A DNA stretch of 24,414 nucleotides from JASEGV01 sp037443545 (GTDB lineage: Bacteria > Bacteroidota > Ignavibacteria > UBA10030 > BY39): positions 1 to 24,414 of the forward strand of contig JBBIOD010000022.1 of the NCBI GenBank assembly GCA_037443545.1, written 5' to 3'. The notes below the pieces were generated by a model that saw only the letters and a list, made by a program, of their open reading frames with translations, was not told the origin of the DNA and made no database searches. This document shows positions 1-8,858 of this stretch, piece by piece. Numbering within the stretch: the first letter of the stretch is position 1; every line of letters begins with the position of its first letter. The translations under genes were made by a program, and so were the position numbers.

Positions 1-1208
1 ATATAAAGATGCCGGGCATGGACGGACTGGAAGTTTTAGAGAAAATAAAGACCGACAATACAAATCTACCGGTAATAATGATTTCAGGACACGGAACAAT
101 CGAAACTGCCGTTGAGGCAACAAAGTTAGGCGCATTCGATTTTTTAACCAAACCACTCGATAGAGATAAATTGCTTGTTACACTCCGTAACGCTCTTGAG
201 CATAAAAAACTAACAGCCGAAATAGAAACAATCCGTCAGAGACTTGAAGGCAAGGATCAAATTTTAGGAGCGAGCCAGAAGCTTCGAGATATATTATCGT
301 TGATTGAACGAATTGCTCCGACCGACACACGTATTCTGATCACCGGCGAAAACGGGACTGGCAAAGAATTAGTAGCTAAAGCAATCCATCGTTTTAGCAA
401 ACGTTCCTCAAAAACAATGGTCGAAGTAAACTGTGCGGCTATTCCGCACGATTTGATTGAATCGGAGTTGTTCGGACACGAAAAAGGCTCATTCACCGGT
501 GCAACCGCTCAGCGAATCGGTAAATTCGAACAAGCCGACGGCAGCACAATTCTCCTTGATGAAATCGGTGATATGAGTTTAGCTGCTCAGGCAAAAGTTT
601 TACGAGTACTCGAAGAAGGAAAGATCGAGAGAGTCGGCGGCAATAAATTAATTTCTGTTGATGTTCGTGTAATTGCAGCAACAAATAAAAATTTGATTGA
701 GGAAATTAAGAGAGGTAATTTCAGAGAGGACTTATACCACCGTCTGAATGTTATTCCGATACACGTTCCCCCCTTACGCGAGCGAAGAGATGATATCCCT
801 GTTTTAACAAAAGCATTTGTAGATGATATATGTTTTCGATATGGTATCACTCCAAAAAAATTTTCCGAGCGCGCATTGAATTACTTGAAAGGACTTGAGT
901 ATAGTGGTAACGTTCGCGAACTTAGAAATATTGTTGAGCGACTTATTATTCTTACTCCCGGCAACACAGTCGAAATTGAAATGCTTGAACCGACAAGTTT
1001 AACAAAAGGAACTGCCACAGACGACATAATTGCGACGAGCAAAACATATCAGGAATTTAAGGACAGATCGGAAGCTGCATTTATAAAACACATGCTTGAT
1101 ATTCACAATTGGAATATAAGCAAAACCGCCGAAGCTCTCGACATCGAAAGAAGCCACCTGTACAGCAAGATGAAGAAGTATGGATTGGAGAGGCAAGGCA
1201 ACAATTAA
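1..1208 (+). CDS. Sigma54-dependent response regulator, NtrC family (5' end missing)
   Basis: This is a transcription activator of the NtrC/AtoC type that turns on sigma54 promoters after phosphorylation by a sensor kinase. The window begins inside the receiver domain. The reading frame is open from base 1, and bases 1-2 (AT) fit the last two bases of a GAT codon for the phospho-acceptor Asp, followed by I-K-M-P-G-M-D-G. Numbering from the Met at base 9, the receiver runs to about residue 62 with the conserved Lys in TKP (47-49). The AAA+ domain has Walker A GENGTGKE (113-120), the sigma54-contact loop GSFTGA (160-165, a common variant of GAFTGA) and Walker B ILLDEIGD (181-188). A Fis-type helix-turn-helix closes the protein (about 365-392). 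The true start lies upstream of the window. It converges on the dcw block, and no target genes can be named. Confidence 0.95.
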   Translation, partial: IKMPGMDGLEVLEKIKTDNTNLPVIMISGHGTIETAVEATKLGAFDFLTKPLDRDKLLVTLRNALEHKKLTAEIETIRQRLEGKDQILGASQKLRDILSLIERIAPTDTRILITGENGTGKELVAKAIHRFSKRSSKTMVEVNCAAIPHDLIESELFGHEKGSFTGATAQRIGKFEQADGSTILLDEIGDMSLAAQAKVLRVLEEGKIERVGGNKLISVDVRVIAATNKNLIEEIKRGNFREDLYHRLNVIPIHVPPLRERRDDIPVLTKAFVDDICFRYGITPKKFSERALNYLKGLEYSGNVRELRNIVERLIILTPGNTVEIEMLEPTSLTKGTATDDIIATSKTYQEFKDRSEAAFIKHMLDIHNWNISKTAEALDIERSHLYSKMKKYGLERQGNN

Positions 1209-1216
1209 GTATTATA

Positions 1217-1251
1217 AGTTAGGATATAATCTAACAGAATATGTCCTAACT
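1217..1251 (+). terminator. Hairpin between convergent genes, possible terminator
   Basis: A 12-bp inverted repeat (1217-1228 with 1240-1251, 11-nt loop) starts 9 bases after the stop of the response regulator. On the + strand all pairs hold, with one U-G wobble; on the - strand that wobble becomes an A-C mismatch, so the + transcript folds better. No T-run follows, so it is not a classic Rho-independent terminator. It may help end the response-regulator transcript. The rest of 1252-1314 shows nothing recognisable. Confidence 0.4.
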
Positions 1252-1314
1252 AGTACAGATTATTCCTAATGACAAATCCGGGATAATTTAACCGTCTCCT
1301 CTGGTCATTTGATA

Positions 1315-3285
1315 CTATTTTATTAGAGTCATTTTTTTAATTTTGTAATAATTTTCGGTTGATAATTTATACAAATATATTCCACTCGGAACATTTTCCG
1401 CGTCCCACACAACTGCATGAGACCCGGATTCGATATAGCCATCAACAAGCGTAACGATTTCCTGGCCTAAAAGATTATAAATTTTTAAAGTTACAAAACC
1501 GGCATCGGGAATCTGGTACTGGATGAGTGTTGCTGGGTTGAACGGATTGGGATAGTTTTGAGATAATTGGAAACTCGATGGTTGGAGATTAGCTTCAGCA
1601 GTAATAACAGGTTTGCCGAGTGGCGAGCTACTGCTGATATCAAAATAAAGCTGGTCGAACTCAACCCCGGCACGGGGCTCTGCTGCAGACGAATGGACTG
1701 CCATTAAGCCAAAATATCCGCTAGTAAAATTGATATAAGTAGAATTTGTAACACTACCCTGACTTATTGGTGTATTCGCTGCAGTCGGCAAAGAGGTTGC
1801 GATAGCTCCGGTACCGTTTGCTGTCGGCAGTGTCGATGTGTAAACCGTCCAAACCGAACTGCTCGTGCGCGTAACTCGAACCATAAATCCAATATCCAGT
1901 AAGCCGTTTGGAACGGTACCCGAAGAGGTTATAATATCCGTAGCTACTCCATCTGTTACCCTTTGTAAAACTATATTATCGCCGCCTGAGTCATCCCCGA
2001 AACGAATACGATACCCATCGACTGTAGAAGATACTAAATTTGCCTCGTTAGCCCACAACCAAACGATATTGTGGTTCGCGTTCGTGGCTGCCTGTGCTCG
2101 CCGACCCAACCAGAAAGACCAAGATTGTGAAGTTCCCCATGTTGCAGTACGTTGTGTGCTTAAATATTGTGTGCCAGCAACAGCAGTCGTAACATTCAGT
2201 CGCAATGTGTTAGAATTCGTGGCTCCTGCGGCTACATCGCTGTTTGATACTATAGACCATGTTGAAATTGTTCCACCCCACGCAGGATAGGATGTGAAGT
2301 TTCCGTCGGCAAATGTATCGATCAAACGTCCGTCGCCGGAATAAGTATGAGTTGTTGCACCATAAGAAATCGTATAGTTGCTCCCCGAAGTTTTCAGGAT
2401 AACATGATTATTTGCCACGACACCCTTACCCGTAGGGATTGTACCTCCCGAACCCGTTGCAGTCTGATAGATGAAACAATTTGCTGCGGCAAGGCGGTCG
2501 AGTACTACCTGTGTTGGATGACCGAACGTGTTAGTGCCGACGGTTATAATACCAACTTCAGCACTAAGTGTGTTCACAAATGTTTGATTTGTGCTGTACT
2601 GACTTCCATGATGATTAATTTTAAACGCATCGACATTCCCTACTTGATTAGCGAGAGGAGTTTCATTGTCTGCACTGTAAGTCGAGTTGCCGCCTAAATC
2701 GCCTCCAGTAAAATACTGGAATGATAAATAGTTTACCAGCCAACCGACGCTTAAATCGTTTTCGCTGTTTGTAGCATTGGGTACTGGCCCAAAATTTATT
2801 ACTTCTCCATCAGTAGCTACGCATTTCATCGTTAAGCCTCCGCCAAGGTCGAGTACTTGACCAAGTGCGACTTTATATCGTCGGCCGGTTGAATTAGCAG
2901 CAGTTTCATAATCGGTAAAAGCAACAGTAGTCGGTAGCGGTGCATCACGTCCTCTGTCATACACCGAGCCGATTTTAGAAGCACCCATTCCATTTATAAC
3001 TTCATCTAACCCACCTATGTGGTCGGCATGATAATGCGAACATATTACATAATTGAGATACGTAATTCCGAGTGAAGCTAAATATGGTTGAATTATATTT
3101 GTTCCATTACCGGTATTACCACCATCAATTAAGACCGTAATACCTGTTGGTGATTTGATCAACGTTGCATCTGCCTGTCCTACATTGATATGATGGATTT
3201 CTAATTGCTGGGCAAATACAGCGAATGTAAAAAGAAATTCTAAAATTACAACTAGTACAAAACATCGTTTCATGAAGAACCTCAT
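1315..3285 (-). CDS. Secreted metallo-beta-lactamase-fold hydrolase with T9SS sorting domain
   Basis: An exported enzyme of the metallo-beta-lactamase superfamily, closest in motif pattern to the ComEC/Rec2 C-terminal hydrolase. The signal peptide (1-25) ends F-A-V-F-A before QQ. The MBL domain spans about 28-315: metal motif H84-x-H86-x-D88-H89, then GGD (194-196), NHHGS (224-228) and GHP (255-257). A beta-rich, Thr/Ser-rich, lectin-like stretch (about 322-550) has no motif I can name. Residues 570-656 form a type IX secretion sorting domain with NYPNPFNP, so secretion or surface attachment is likely. The substrate is unknown; a nucleic acid or other phosphodiester is possible. The first ATG gives 656 aa, but a GAGG lies 6 bases before the second ATG (Met5, base 3273), so the real start is probably there. 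It follows ftsZ by 29-41 bases, so cotranscription is plausible. Confidence 0.88.
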   Translation of the reverse strand: MRFFMKRCFVLVVILEFLFTFAVFAQQLEIHHINVGQADATLIKSPTGITVLIDGGNTGNGTNIIQPYLASLGITYLNYVICSHYHADHIGGLDEVINGMGASKIGSVYDRGRDAPLPTTVAFTDYETAANSTGRRYKVALGQVLDLGGGLTMKCVATDGEVINFGPVPNATNSENDLSVGWLVNYLSFQYFTGGDLGGNSTYSADNETPLANQVGNVDAFKINHHGSQYSTNQTFVNTLSAEVGIITVGTNTFGHPTQVVLDRLAAANCFIYQTATGSGGTIPTGKGVVANNHVILKTSGSNYTISYGATTHTYSGDGRLIDTFADGNFTSYPAWGGTISTWSIVSNSDVAAGATNSNTLRLNVTTAVAGTQYLSTQRTATWGTSQSWSFWLGRRAQAATNANHNIVWLWANEANLVSSTVDGYRIRFGDDSGGDNIVLQRVTDGVATDIITSSGTVPNGLLDIGFMVRVTRTSSSVWTVYTSTLPTANGTGAIATSLPTAANTPISQGSVTNSTYINFTSGYFGLMAVHSSAAEPRAGVEFDQLYFDISSSSPLGKPVITAEANLQPSSFQLSQNYPNPFNPATLIQYQIPDAGFVTLKIYNLLGQEIVTLVDGYIESGSHAVVWDAENVPSGIYLYKLSTENYYKIKKMTLIK

Positions 3286-3314
3286 AAATTAATAAATGAT
3301 ATTTTATTTTACTT

Positions 3315-4490
3315 CTAATCCATAATTTTTCTTAAAAATGCAGGTTTGCTCGAATCGGTTTTGAATATCCGTTCCTGATCCTCGATGATTGACGATTTAT
3401 GAATATGGGAATGTATATCAATCCCTTTTCTGATTATTGTCGGTTCATCTAAAGTTCTGATGTCTTGTATCCCAGCCGGAACTCTTTCTACAATCTTAAT
3501 ATCTCGTTTTACAGGACGGACAGAACCTATGCCGATTCGGTTAAAACCGGTAGCGATAACAGTAACCATCATATCGTCGCCAAAAGATTCATCTACAACA
3601 TATCCCATAATGATGTTAGCATCTTCACCGGCGGCGTCGTGAATCACTTGAACGGCTTCGTCGGCTTCGACTAGCGACATATTTGGACCGCCGCAAACAT
3701 TAACAAGCACACCTTGCGCACCTGCGATTGAGACACCGTCGAGTAAAGGACTTGAAATTGCTGCGTGAGCTGCCTCGACTGCACGATTATCGCCGTTGGA
3801 TCTGCCCGTACCCATTAAAGCATCGCCTGCTTCCTTCATAATTGTTCTGATGTCAGCAAAATCACGATTAACATATCCGGGAACTGTTATGATATCGGAA
3901 ATACCGCGGGTCGCATTATATAACACTTCATTCGCTTTATTGAAAGCTGCCGTAAGCGGCGTATCTCTGTCGACTATTGAAATTAATTTTTGATTCGGAA
4001 TTATGATGAGTGTATCAACATGCTTTTTCAGTTCTTCGAGACCAGCCTCAGCATTTGCCATACGATGCTTACCCTCTACATTGAACGGTTTAGTAACGAT
4101 TCCGACTACTAACGCATTAATACTTTTGGCAATGTTGGCAACAATTGGCGCACCACCAGTACCCGTGCCGCCTCCCATTCCGGCTGTAACAAATACCATA
4201 TCGCTTCCGGCCAAAGCTCGCGCTAACTCATCTCTGTCTTCCTCGACAGCACGCATTCCGGTTTGTGGATCGGCTCCGGCTCCTAAACCACGGGTCAAGT
4301 TTTTTCCGACTTGGATTTTGTTAGGTGCCTTGCTTCTTTCAAGCGCTTGTAAATCGGTGTTGATTACAAAAAAATCTACACCATTCAATCCCATATCAAT
4401 CATACTGTTGATCGCATTTCCACCACCGCCGCCTACACCGACGACGCGGATTTTTGCACCACGGTCAAAATTATAATCGAGTTCTATCAT
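3315..4490 (-). CDS. ftsZ: Cell division protein FtsZ
   Basis: Tubulin-like GTPase that polymerises into the cytokinetic ring at midcell. The nucleotide domain has the N-terminal GVGGGGGNA loop (18-26) and the tubulin signature GGGTGTG (106-112). The T7 synergy loop reads NRDFAD (208-213), keeping both acidic residues; position 209 is Arg, where Val or Leu is more usual. The C-terminal linker is short and ends in KPAFLRKIMD (382-391), the conserved tail that docks FtsA and other partners. Length 391 aa is normal. It has the best ribosome site in the cluster, AAGGAGAT at 4497-4504 with 6-base spacing, fitting the high protein level FtsZ needs. It is the last core gene of the block, 38 bases after ftsA. 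Confidence 0.99.
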   Translation of the reverse strand: MIELDYNFDRGAKIRVVGVGGGGGNAINSMIDMGLNGVDFFVINTDLQALERSKAPNKIQVGKNLTRGLGAGADPQTGMRAVEEDRDELARALAGSDMVFVTAGMGGGTGTGGAPIVANIAKSINALVVGIVTKPFNVEGKHRMANAEAGLEELKKHVDTLIIIPNQKLISIVDRDTPLTAAFNKANEVLYNATRGISDIITVPGYVNRDFADIRTIMKEAGDALMGTGRSNGDNRAVEAAHAAISSPLLDGVSIAGAQGVLVNVCGGPNMSLVEADEAVQVIHDAAGEDANIIMGYVVDESFGDDMMVTVIATGFNRIGIGSVRPVKRDIKIVERVPAGIQDIRTLDEPTIIRKGIDIHSHIHKSSIIEDQERIFKTDSSKPAFLRKIMD

Positions 4491-4528
4491 CTCAGTATCT
4501 CCTTTTTTTGTTTTGAAAAATTAATTAA

Positions 4529-5764
4529 TTAAATATTCTTATACCAGTCTTTCATAAATTCGTAAACTTTTTTTACTGAACCTTTTTTCTTTCCATTCCG
4601 TCCGGATAATCGGAGTGCCCGATTTCGTAAGCCGTACAAAACTAAACCCACGCTTGTTGCATATATCGGATTTTCAACCTCACGACCTAAACCGGCTTTA
4701 AATCCTGACGGGATTCCAATTTTTACGGGCATTCCTAAAACTTCTTTTGCTAATTCTGCGGTGCCTTTTATCAGCGAACCACCGCCGGTGAGTACAATAC
4801 CTGCACCTAAATGTTTCGATGATCCGGATCGTTTAATTTCCAATAAAGCAATCTCTAATATCTCTTCCATTCGTGGCTGAATTATTTGTGCCACAAGTCG
4901 TTTATCTACTTCTAACGGTGGCCTGCCGCCTATACCGGGAAGAATTATCGGACCATCATCAACCACGCTCGGTAGGTAAGCAAAACCATTCTGGCATTTT
5001 AACTTTTCAGCTTGCTCGGTTAAAATACCAAGCACTTTACGCAGGTCGTTTGTAACCTGATTACCCGCGATGGGAATTACTGCAGTGTGGCGAATCGTTT
5101 TATCCTCGAATACCGCAAGGTCGGTTGTTCCGCCACCTATATCTAACAAAGCAACACCGACTTCTTTTTCTTCATCATCTAAAACGGCATAACTTGAAGC
5201 AAGCGGTTCAAGTACCATATCATAAATTTGAAGTCCGGCGCGTTCAACACATTTGTGTATATTTTGAGCTGCCGAAATCAAACCGGTAATAATATGTACA
5301 TTCGCCTCTAACCGAACACCCGACATCCCGACCGGATCCTTCACACCATCTTGTCCATCGATAATAAACTCTTGTGGGATAACGTGTATAATTTTTCTAT
5401 CTGAAGGCAGGGCAACCCGCTTTGTGTCTTCGATCAAGCGATCGACATCGGCTTTTGTTATATCGTTTTCGGGATTGCTTATGGCAATTACACCACGGCT
5501 TTGAAAACTTTGTATATGCTCGCCAGCTATTCCTGCAATCACTGATTGAATTTGGATACCCGATCTAGTCTCAGCTTCAGCTACTGCGCTGTTAATCGAA
5601 CGGACTGTTTTTTCGATATTAGTTACTACACCACGGGTCAATCCGTCGGATGGACTTAAACCGACACCTAAAATATTGATATTCGATTGCTCATCAATTT
5701 TTGCCACAACTGCACAAACTTTTGTTGTGCCAATATCAAGTCCTACTAAAATTTCATTCTCCAT
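4529..5764 (-). CDS. ftsA: Cell division protein FtsA
   Basis: Actin-like ATPase that tethers FtsZ filaments to the inner membrane and signals to the late division proteins. It shows the actin-fold phosphate loops LDIGTTK (9-15) and LDIGGGTTDLAVF (207-219) and the adenosine motif LTGGGSLIKG (325-334). The SHS2 (1C) subdomain falls at about 85-165. The last 15 residues (VKKVYEFMKDWYKNI) form the amphipathic membrane-targeting helix after a basic stretch. Length 411 aa is typical. An AAGGA ribosome site (5770-5774) lies 5 bases before the ATG. ftsQ ends 11 bases upstream and ftsZ follows, the standard ftsQAZ order. Confidence 0.98.
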   Translation of the reverse strand: MENEILVGLDIGTTKVCAVVAKIDEQSNINILGVGLSPSDGLTRGVVTNIEKTVRSINSAVAEAETRSGIQIQSVIAGIAGEHIQSFQSRGVIAISNPENDITKADVDRLIEDTKRVALPSDRKIIHVIPQEFIIDGQDGVKDPVGMSGVRLEANVHIITGLISAAQNIHKCVERAGLQIYDMVLEPLASSYAVLDDEEKEVGVALLDIGGGTTDLAVFEDKTIRHTAVIPIAGNQVTNDLRKVLGILTEQAEKLKCQNGFAYLPSVVDDGPIILPGIGGRPPLEVDKRLVAQIIQPRMEEILEIALLEIKRSGSSKHLGAGIVLTGGGSLIKGTAELAKEVLGMPVKIGIPSGFKAGLGREVENPIYATSVGLVLYGLRNRALRLSGRNGKKKGSVKKVYEFMKDWYKNI

Positions 5765-5775
5765 TTTATTCCTTT

Positions 5776-6543
5776 TTATATCGTTCTATCTTTTGCTTTT
5801 TGTTCTTCTTTCCATTTGACGACAAGTTGATTTTTAAATCGCACATCTACTGACTCTAAATTTTGTGAACCACGCGTAACGACATACTTCTGCCAAAAAG
5901 CTGAAAGCAATTTCAACTTACGACTGTAGTTCCCGCGTCCTATATTTATCGGTACACCATAATCTGCCGAATGGATTATGATATCTTTTCCGTAATTCAG
6001 ATCTATTTCAGAAATTAAGAAATACAAATCGTCATCCATTTTCATTACTTCCGATAATATTGAAATCGCCGTTTGAACATCGGTATTAGAAATTACTGTT
6101 CCCCCTTTAATTCTTTCCGGTTCAAGCTTCACTCCTGAAATTATTGGAAGGTCGAGAACCACGCTCGCGGGAATTTTACTCAACAAAGTACCATTATCAT
6201 CAACATACCACATTTTATTGAATATCAACGAACCAATCGGTTTCCGTTCACGAATTGCAATTTGCAGTGTTCCCGAAAAGCTCCTGCTGAGATTTGTTTC
6301 TTCAACGTATTCATTGCGCAAAAGATACGTTCGTATGCTGTCGAGATTAATTTCAAAAATCGGATTACCTAATCTGACGGCAGTTAATTTTACAACTTCT
6401 CTTTCAGGAAGAATATATATACCCTGCACTTCTACTTTTTCGATTACAATAATTTGCTTCCATTGGTTTGCAAAACCGCACAAGAGCAGAAACATAATTG
6501 TTATCAACACAAAAAAGATTAAGTATGTAGTTTTCAGTGTCAT
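5776..6543 (-). CDS. ftsQ: Cell division protein FtsQ/DivIB
   Basis: Bitopic membrane protein of the divisome that, in studied bacteria, forms a scaffold with FtsL and FtsB and controls FtsW-FtsI. There is a short cytoplasmic N-terminus, one hydrophobic segment (about 6-24), then a POTRA domain (about 32-101) containing the V-E-V-Q-G turn and the L-x-x-N-E-Y-V-E-E helix typical of the family. The beta domain follows to about residue 240. At 255 aa it matches the family. Sequence conservation is low, so the call rests on topology, the POTRA pattern and position directly before ftsA. Its ATG follows the murB TAA with no base between, which suggests translational coupling. Confidence 0.92.
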   Translation of the reverse strand: MTLKTTYLIFFVLITIMFLLLCGFANQWKQIIVIEKVEVQGIYILPEREVVKLTAVRLGNPIFEINLDSIRTYLLRNEYVEETNLSRSFSGTLQIAIRERKPIGSLIFNKMWYVDDNGTLLSKIPASVVLDLPIISGVKLEPERIKGGTVISNTDVQTAISILSEVMKMDDDLYFLISEIDLNYGKDIIIHSADYGVPINIGRGNYSRKLKLLSAFWQKYVVTRGSQNLESVDVRFKNQLVVKWKEEQKAKDRTI

Positions 6544-7458
6544 TTAGAATTCATCGAGCACTTCGTTATTAAAACCGATAAGTTTGATTTCAGCGATTAA
6601 TTTTATTTTATTTTTCGAGTAAACAGTTTTCCGTACAATGTTAATCAATTGAATAATATCGTTAGCCGAACAGTTGCCAAGATTAACAATAAAATTTCCG
6701 TGCTTTTCAGAAATCTGAGCGGCACCGAAACGCATACCTTTCAAACCCGCTTCTTCAATCAATTTAGCGGCGTAATTACCTTCAGGGTTTTTAAAAATGC
6801 TGCCAGAATTCGGAAAATTCAGAGGCTGCGATTGGTTACGGCGTTGCAGGTACTCTGTCTTCGTCCGCATCAATTCATCTATTTTTTCTTCGGGCAAATC
6901 AAACGAGGCTCCAATTATTGCGGAGTTTACAAAACCAGAAGTTCGGTAACCAAAATTCGCCTCTTCTTTTTTTACTTTTTGCAATTGTCCGTCTTTAACA
7001 ATTTCGATTTCGTATATATAATCGGATATTTGAGACCCGTAGGCACCTGCGTTCATATATATAGCACCACCGATTGTTCCTGGTATGCCTGCTAATTTTT
7101 CGACCCCACCGCGGCTTTGGCGGATACAAAAATCGACGAACCGCGCCAGAATAACTCCGGCTTCTGCTTTAACTAAATTATTTTCGATTTTAATTTGATT
7201 CAGTCCGGATGAAAAATTTACTACAACACTGCGCACACCAGTATCGCTGACTAATAAATTCGTGCCGTTGCCCATTACGATATAATCGATGATATTTTTT
7301 TGCAAATAAATAATTAAATTCACAGCATCTTCTTTATTTGCGGGCGTAATCAGTAAATCAGCCGGACCGCCAACTCGCATAGATGTGTATTTACTCATCG
7401 GCTCGTTTACGAGAATGCTGCCTTGAAAGAAATTTTTTATTTCATCAATAGAAATCAC
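6544..7458 (-). CDS. murB: UDP-N-acetylenolpyruvoylglucosamine reductase MurB
   Basis: FAD- and NADPH-dependent reductase that turns UDP-GlcNAc-enolpyruvate into UDP-MurNAc, the second committed step of peptidoglycan precursor synthesis in the cytoplasm. FAD-binding motifs are seen at Y24-T-S-M-R-V-G-G-P-A-D, GNGTNLLV (63-70) and AGIPGTIGGAIYMNAGAYG (123-141). The catalytic Ser is in GSIFKNP (Ser220), and the acid is Glu290 in LIAEIKLIG. Tyr171-Arg172 (GYRTSGF) probably binds substrate. The 304-aa length and overall pattern fit a type II (short) MurB. murC stops only 4 bases upstream. In E. coli murB lies outside the dcw cluster; here it sits in pathway context. Confidence 0.98.
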   Translation of the reverse strand: MISIDEIKNFFQGSILVNEPMSKYTSMRVGGPADLLITPANKEDAVNLIIYLQKNIIDYIVMGNGTNLLVSDTGVRSVVVNFSSGLNQIKIENNLVKAEAGVILARFVDFCIRQSRGGVEKLAGIPGTIGGAIYMNAGAYGSQISDYIYEIEIVKDGQLQKVKKEEANFGYRTSGFVNSAIIGASFDLPEEKIDELMRTKTEYLQRRNQSQPLNFPNSGSIFKNPEGNYAAKLIEEAGLKGMRFGAAQISEKHGNFIVNLGNCSANDIIQLINIVRKTVYSKNKIKLIAEIKLIGFNNEVLDEF

Positions 7459-7462
7459 AAAA

Positions 7463-8848
7463 TTAATTCACCGATTTTAATTTGTTCAAAAATTCGTTGC
7501 CGTATTTGTAGATGTCGCCGGCACCCATAGTAATAACGATATCGCCCGGCTTTACAATTTTCATCAGATAGTTGGGGACATCGGTTTTATTCGGAACATA
7601 ATGAACATCCTTATGCCCGAATTGTTTCGCTGCATTAGTAATAAGTTCACCCGAAACACCTTGAATTGGTTCTTCGCGGGCGGGATAAACATCGGTAACG
7701 ACCAAAACATCTGATAACAAAAATGATTTACCGAATTCTTCATAGAAATCGCGCGTTCGTGAGTATAGGTGCGGTTGAAACACGCAAACGATACGTCGCC
7801 GCCAGCCTTGATTGGCGCCAGCAAGTGTTGCCCTGCTTTCTGTTGGATGATGCGCATAATCATCGTAAACACTGATGCCGTTTATCTCGCCCTTCTTTTC
7901 CCACCTGCGGTAAACACCCGTAAATTTTTCGATGCCGGCTTTTATTTTTTCGAAAGGAATTCCAAGTTCAATTCCTACACTAATTGCTGCTAACGCATTT
8001 TGAACATTGTGAACCCCAGGACTTTTCAAAACTACTCGTCCGAGTTCGTTCCGTTCTTTCAGCAGAGTAAATTCAGATTTATCTTGTTCGAATTTTATAT
8101 CAACGGCTTGTATATCGGCTTGCGGGTTCAAACCGTAAGTAATAATTTTCTTTTTGGATAATTGCGCCATAATTTCTTGTAGCGCCGGTTCGTCTAAACA
8201 CAAAACAACGAAGCCGTAAAAAGGAACTTTGTTTGCAAACTGAACGAAGGCACTTTTTATATCCTCGAGGTCGCGGTAACAATCGAGATGGTCGGTCTCA
8301 AGTGTAGTGAGGACAGCGATTGTTGGAGTAATCGAGAGAAACGAACGGTCGAATTCGTCAGCTTCGACTACAATGAATTCACCTTTTCCGAGCCGAGCAT
8401 TCGATCCGCCGAACCCGTCAAGACGACCACCCACAATTACAGTCGGGTCTAATCCGCCTTCCAATAGAACTAAACTTACCATTGATGTTGTAGTAGTTTT
8501 GCCGTGTGTGCCGGCAATACCGATTCCGTATTTCAGACGCATTACTTCTGCGAGCATTTCAGAACGGCGGATGATTGGAATTTTTCTCCGTTTTGCTTCA
8601 ACGACTTCAAGATTCTCGGCCGGCACAGCAGAAGAATAAACGAGAGCATCTACATCATCTGTGATGTTTGAGGCGGAGTGATTTTCGAAAATTTCGGCTC
8701 CAAGTTCAGCCAACCTGTCAGTAATTTCACTTAGCGACTTATCGGAGCCGCTGACTTTGAAATTTTGGTCGAGCAGGATTTCAGCAATACCGCTCATTCC
8801 GATACCGCCAATTCCCACAAAATGAATTTTTTTAATTGATGAAAACAT
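7463..8848 (-). CDS. murC: UDP-N-acetylmuramate--L-alanine ligase MurC
   Basis: ATP-dependent cytoplasmic ligase that adds L-Ala to UDP-MurNAc, the first amino acid of the stem peptide. The N-terminal Rossmann domain starts HFVGIGGIGMSG (9-20). The ATP loop is GTHGKTTTT (113-121), the metal/phosphate acid region is EADEFD (162-167), and the C-terminal domain has DDYAHHPTE (329-337). The His in GTHGKT distinguishes MurC from MurD, E and F. Length 461 aa is standard, with no Ddl fusion. The membrane protein gene at 8859-9347 ends 10 bases before its ATG, and murB follows after 4 bases. Confidence 0.99.
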   Translation of the reverse strand: MFSSIKKIHFVGIGGIGMSGIAEILLDQNFKVSGSDKSLSEITDRLAELGAEIFENHSASNITDDVDALVYSSAVPAENLEVVEAKRRKIPIIRRSEMLAEVMRLKYGIGIAGTHGKTTTTSMVSLVLLEGGLDPTVIVGGRLDGFGGSNARLGKGEFIVVEADEFDRSFLSITPTIAVLTTLETDHLDCYRDLEDIKSAFVQFANKVPFYGFVVLCLDEPALQEIMAQLSKKKIITYGLNPQADIQAVDIKFEQDKSEFTLLKERNELGRVVLKSPGVHNVQNALAAISVGIELGIPFEKIKAGIEKFTGVYRRWEKKGEINGISVYDDYAHHPTESRATLAGANQGWRRRIVCVFQPHLYSRTRDFYEEFGKSFLLSDVLVVTDVYPAREEPIQGVSGELITNAAKQFGHKDVHYVPNKTDVPNYLMKIVKPGDIVITMGAGDIYKYGNEFLNKLKSVN

Positions 8849-8858
8849 ATTCTTATAT

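Noticed and set aside
1865..2697. Open frames of 141 and 116 codons on + inside the secreted hydrolase gene
   Set aside because: Antisense to a gene with intact domains; no motif, and Cys-rich random-looking translations.
4003..4476. 157-codon open frame on + opposite ftsZ
   Set aside because: Antisense to a fully conserved FtsZ, with low-complexity composition and no recognisable motif; a shadow of codon bias.
4521..4532. Palindrome TTAATTAATTAA between ftsA and ftsZ
   Set aside because: Purely A/T, overlaps the ftsA stop, and too likely by chance in AT-rich DNA to call an operator.
6649..7095. 148-codon open frame on + opposite murB
   Set aside because: Antisense to conserved MurB motifs, with no ribosome site or domain seen.
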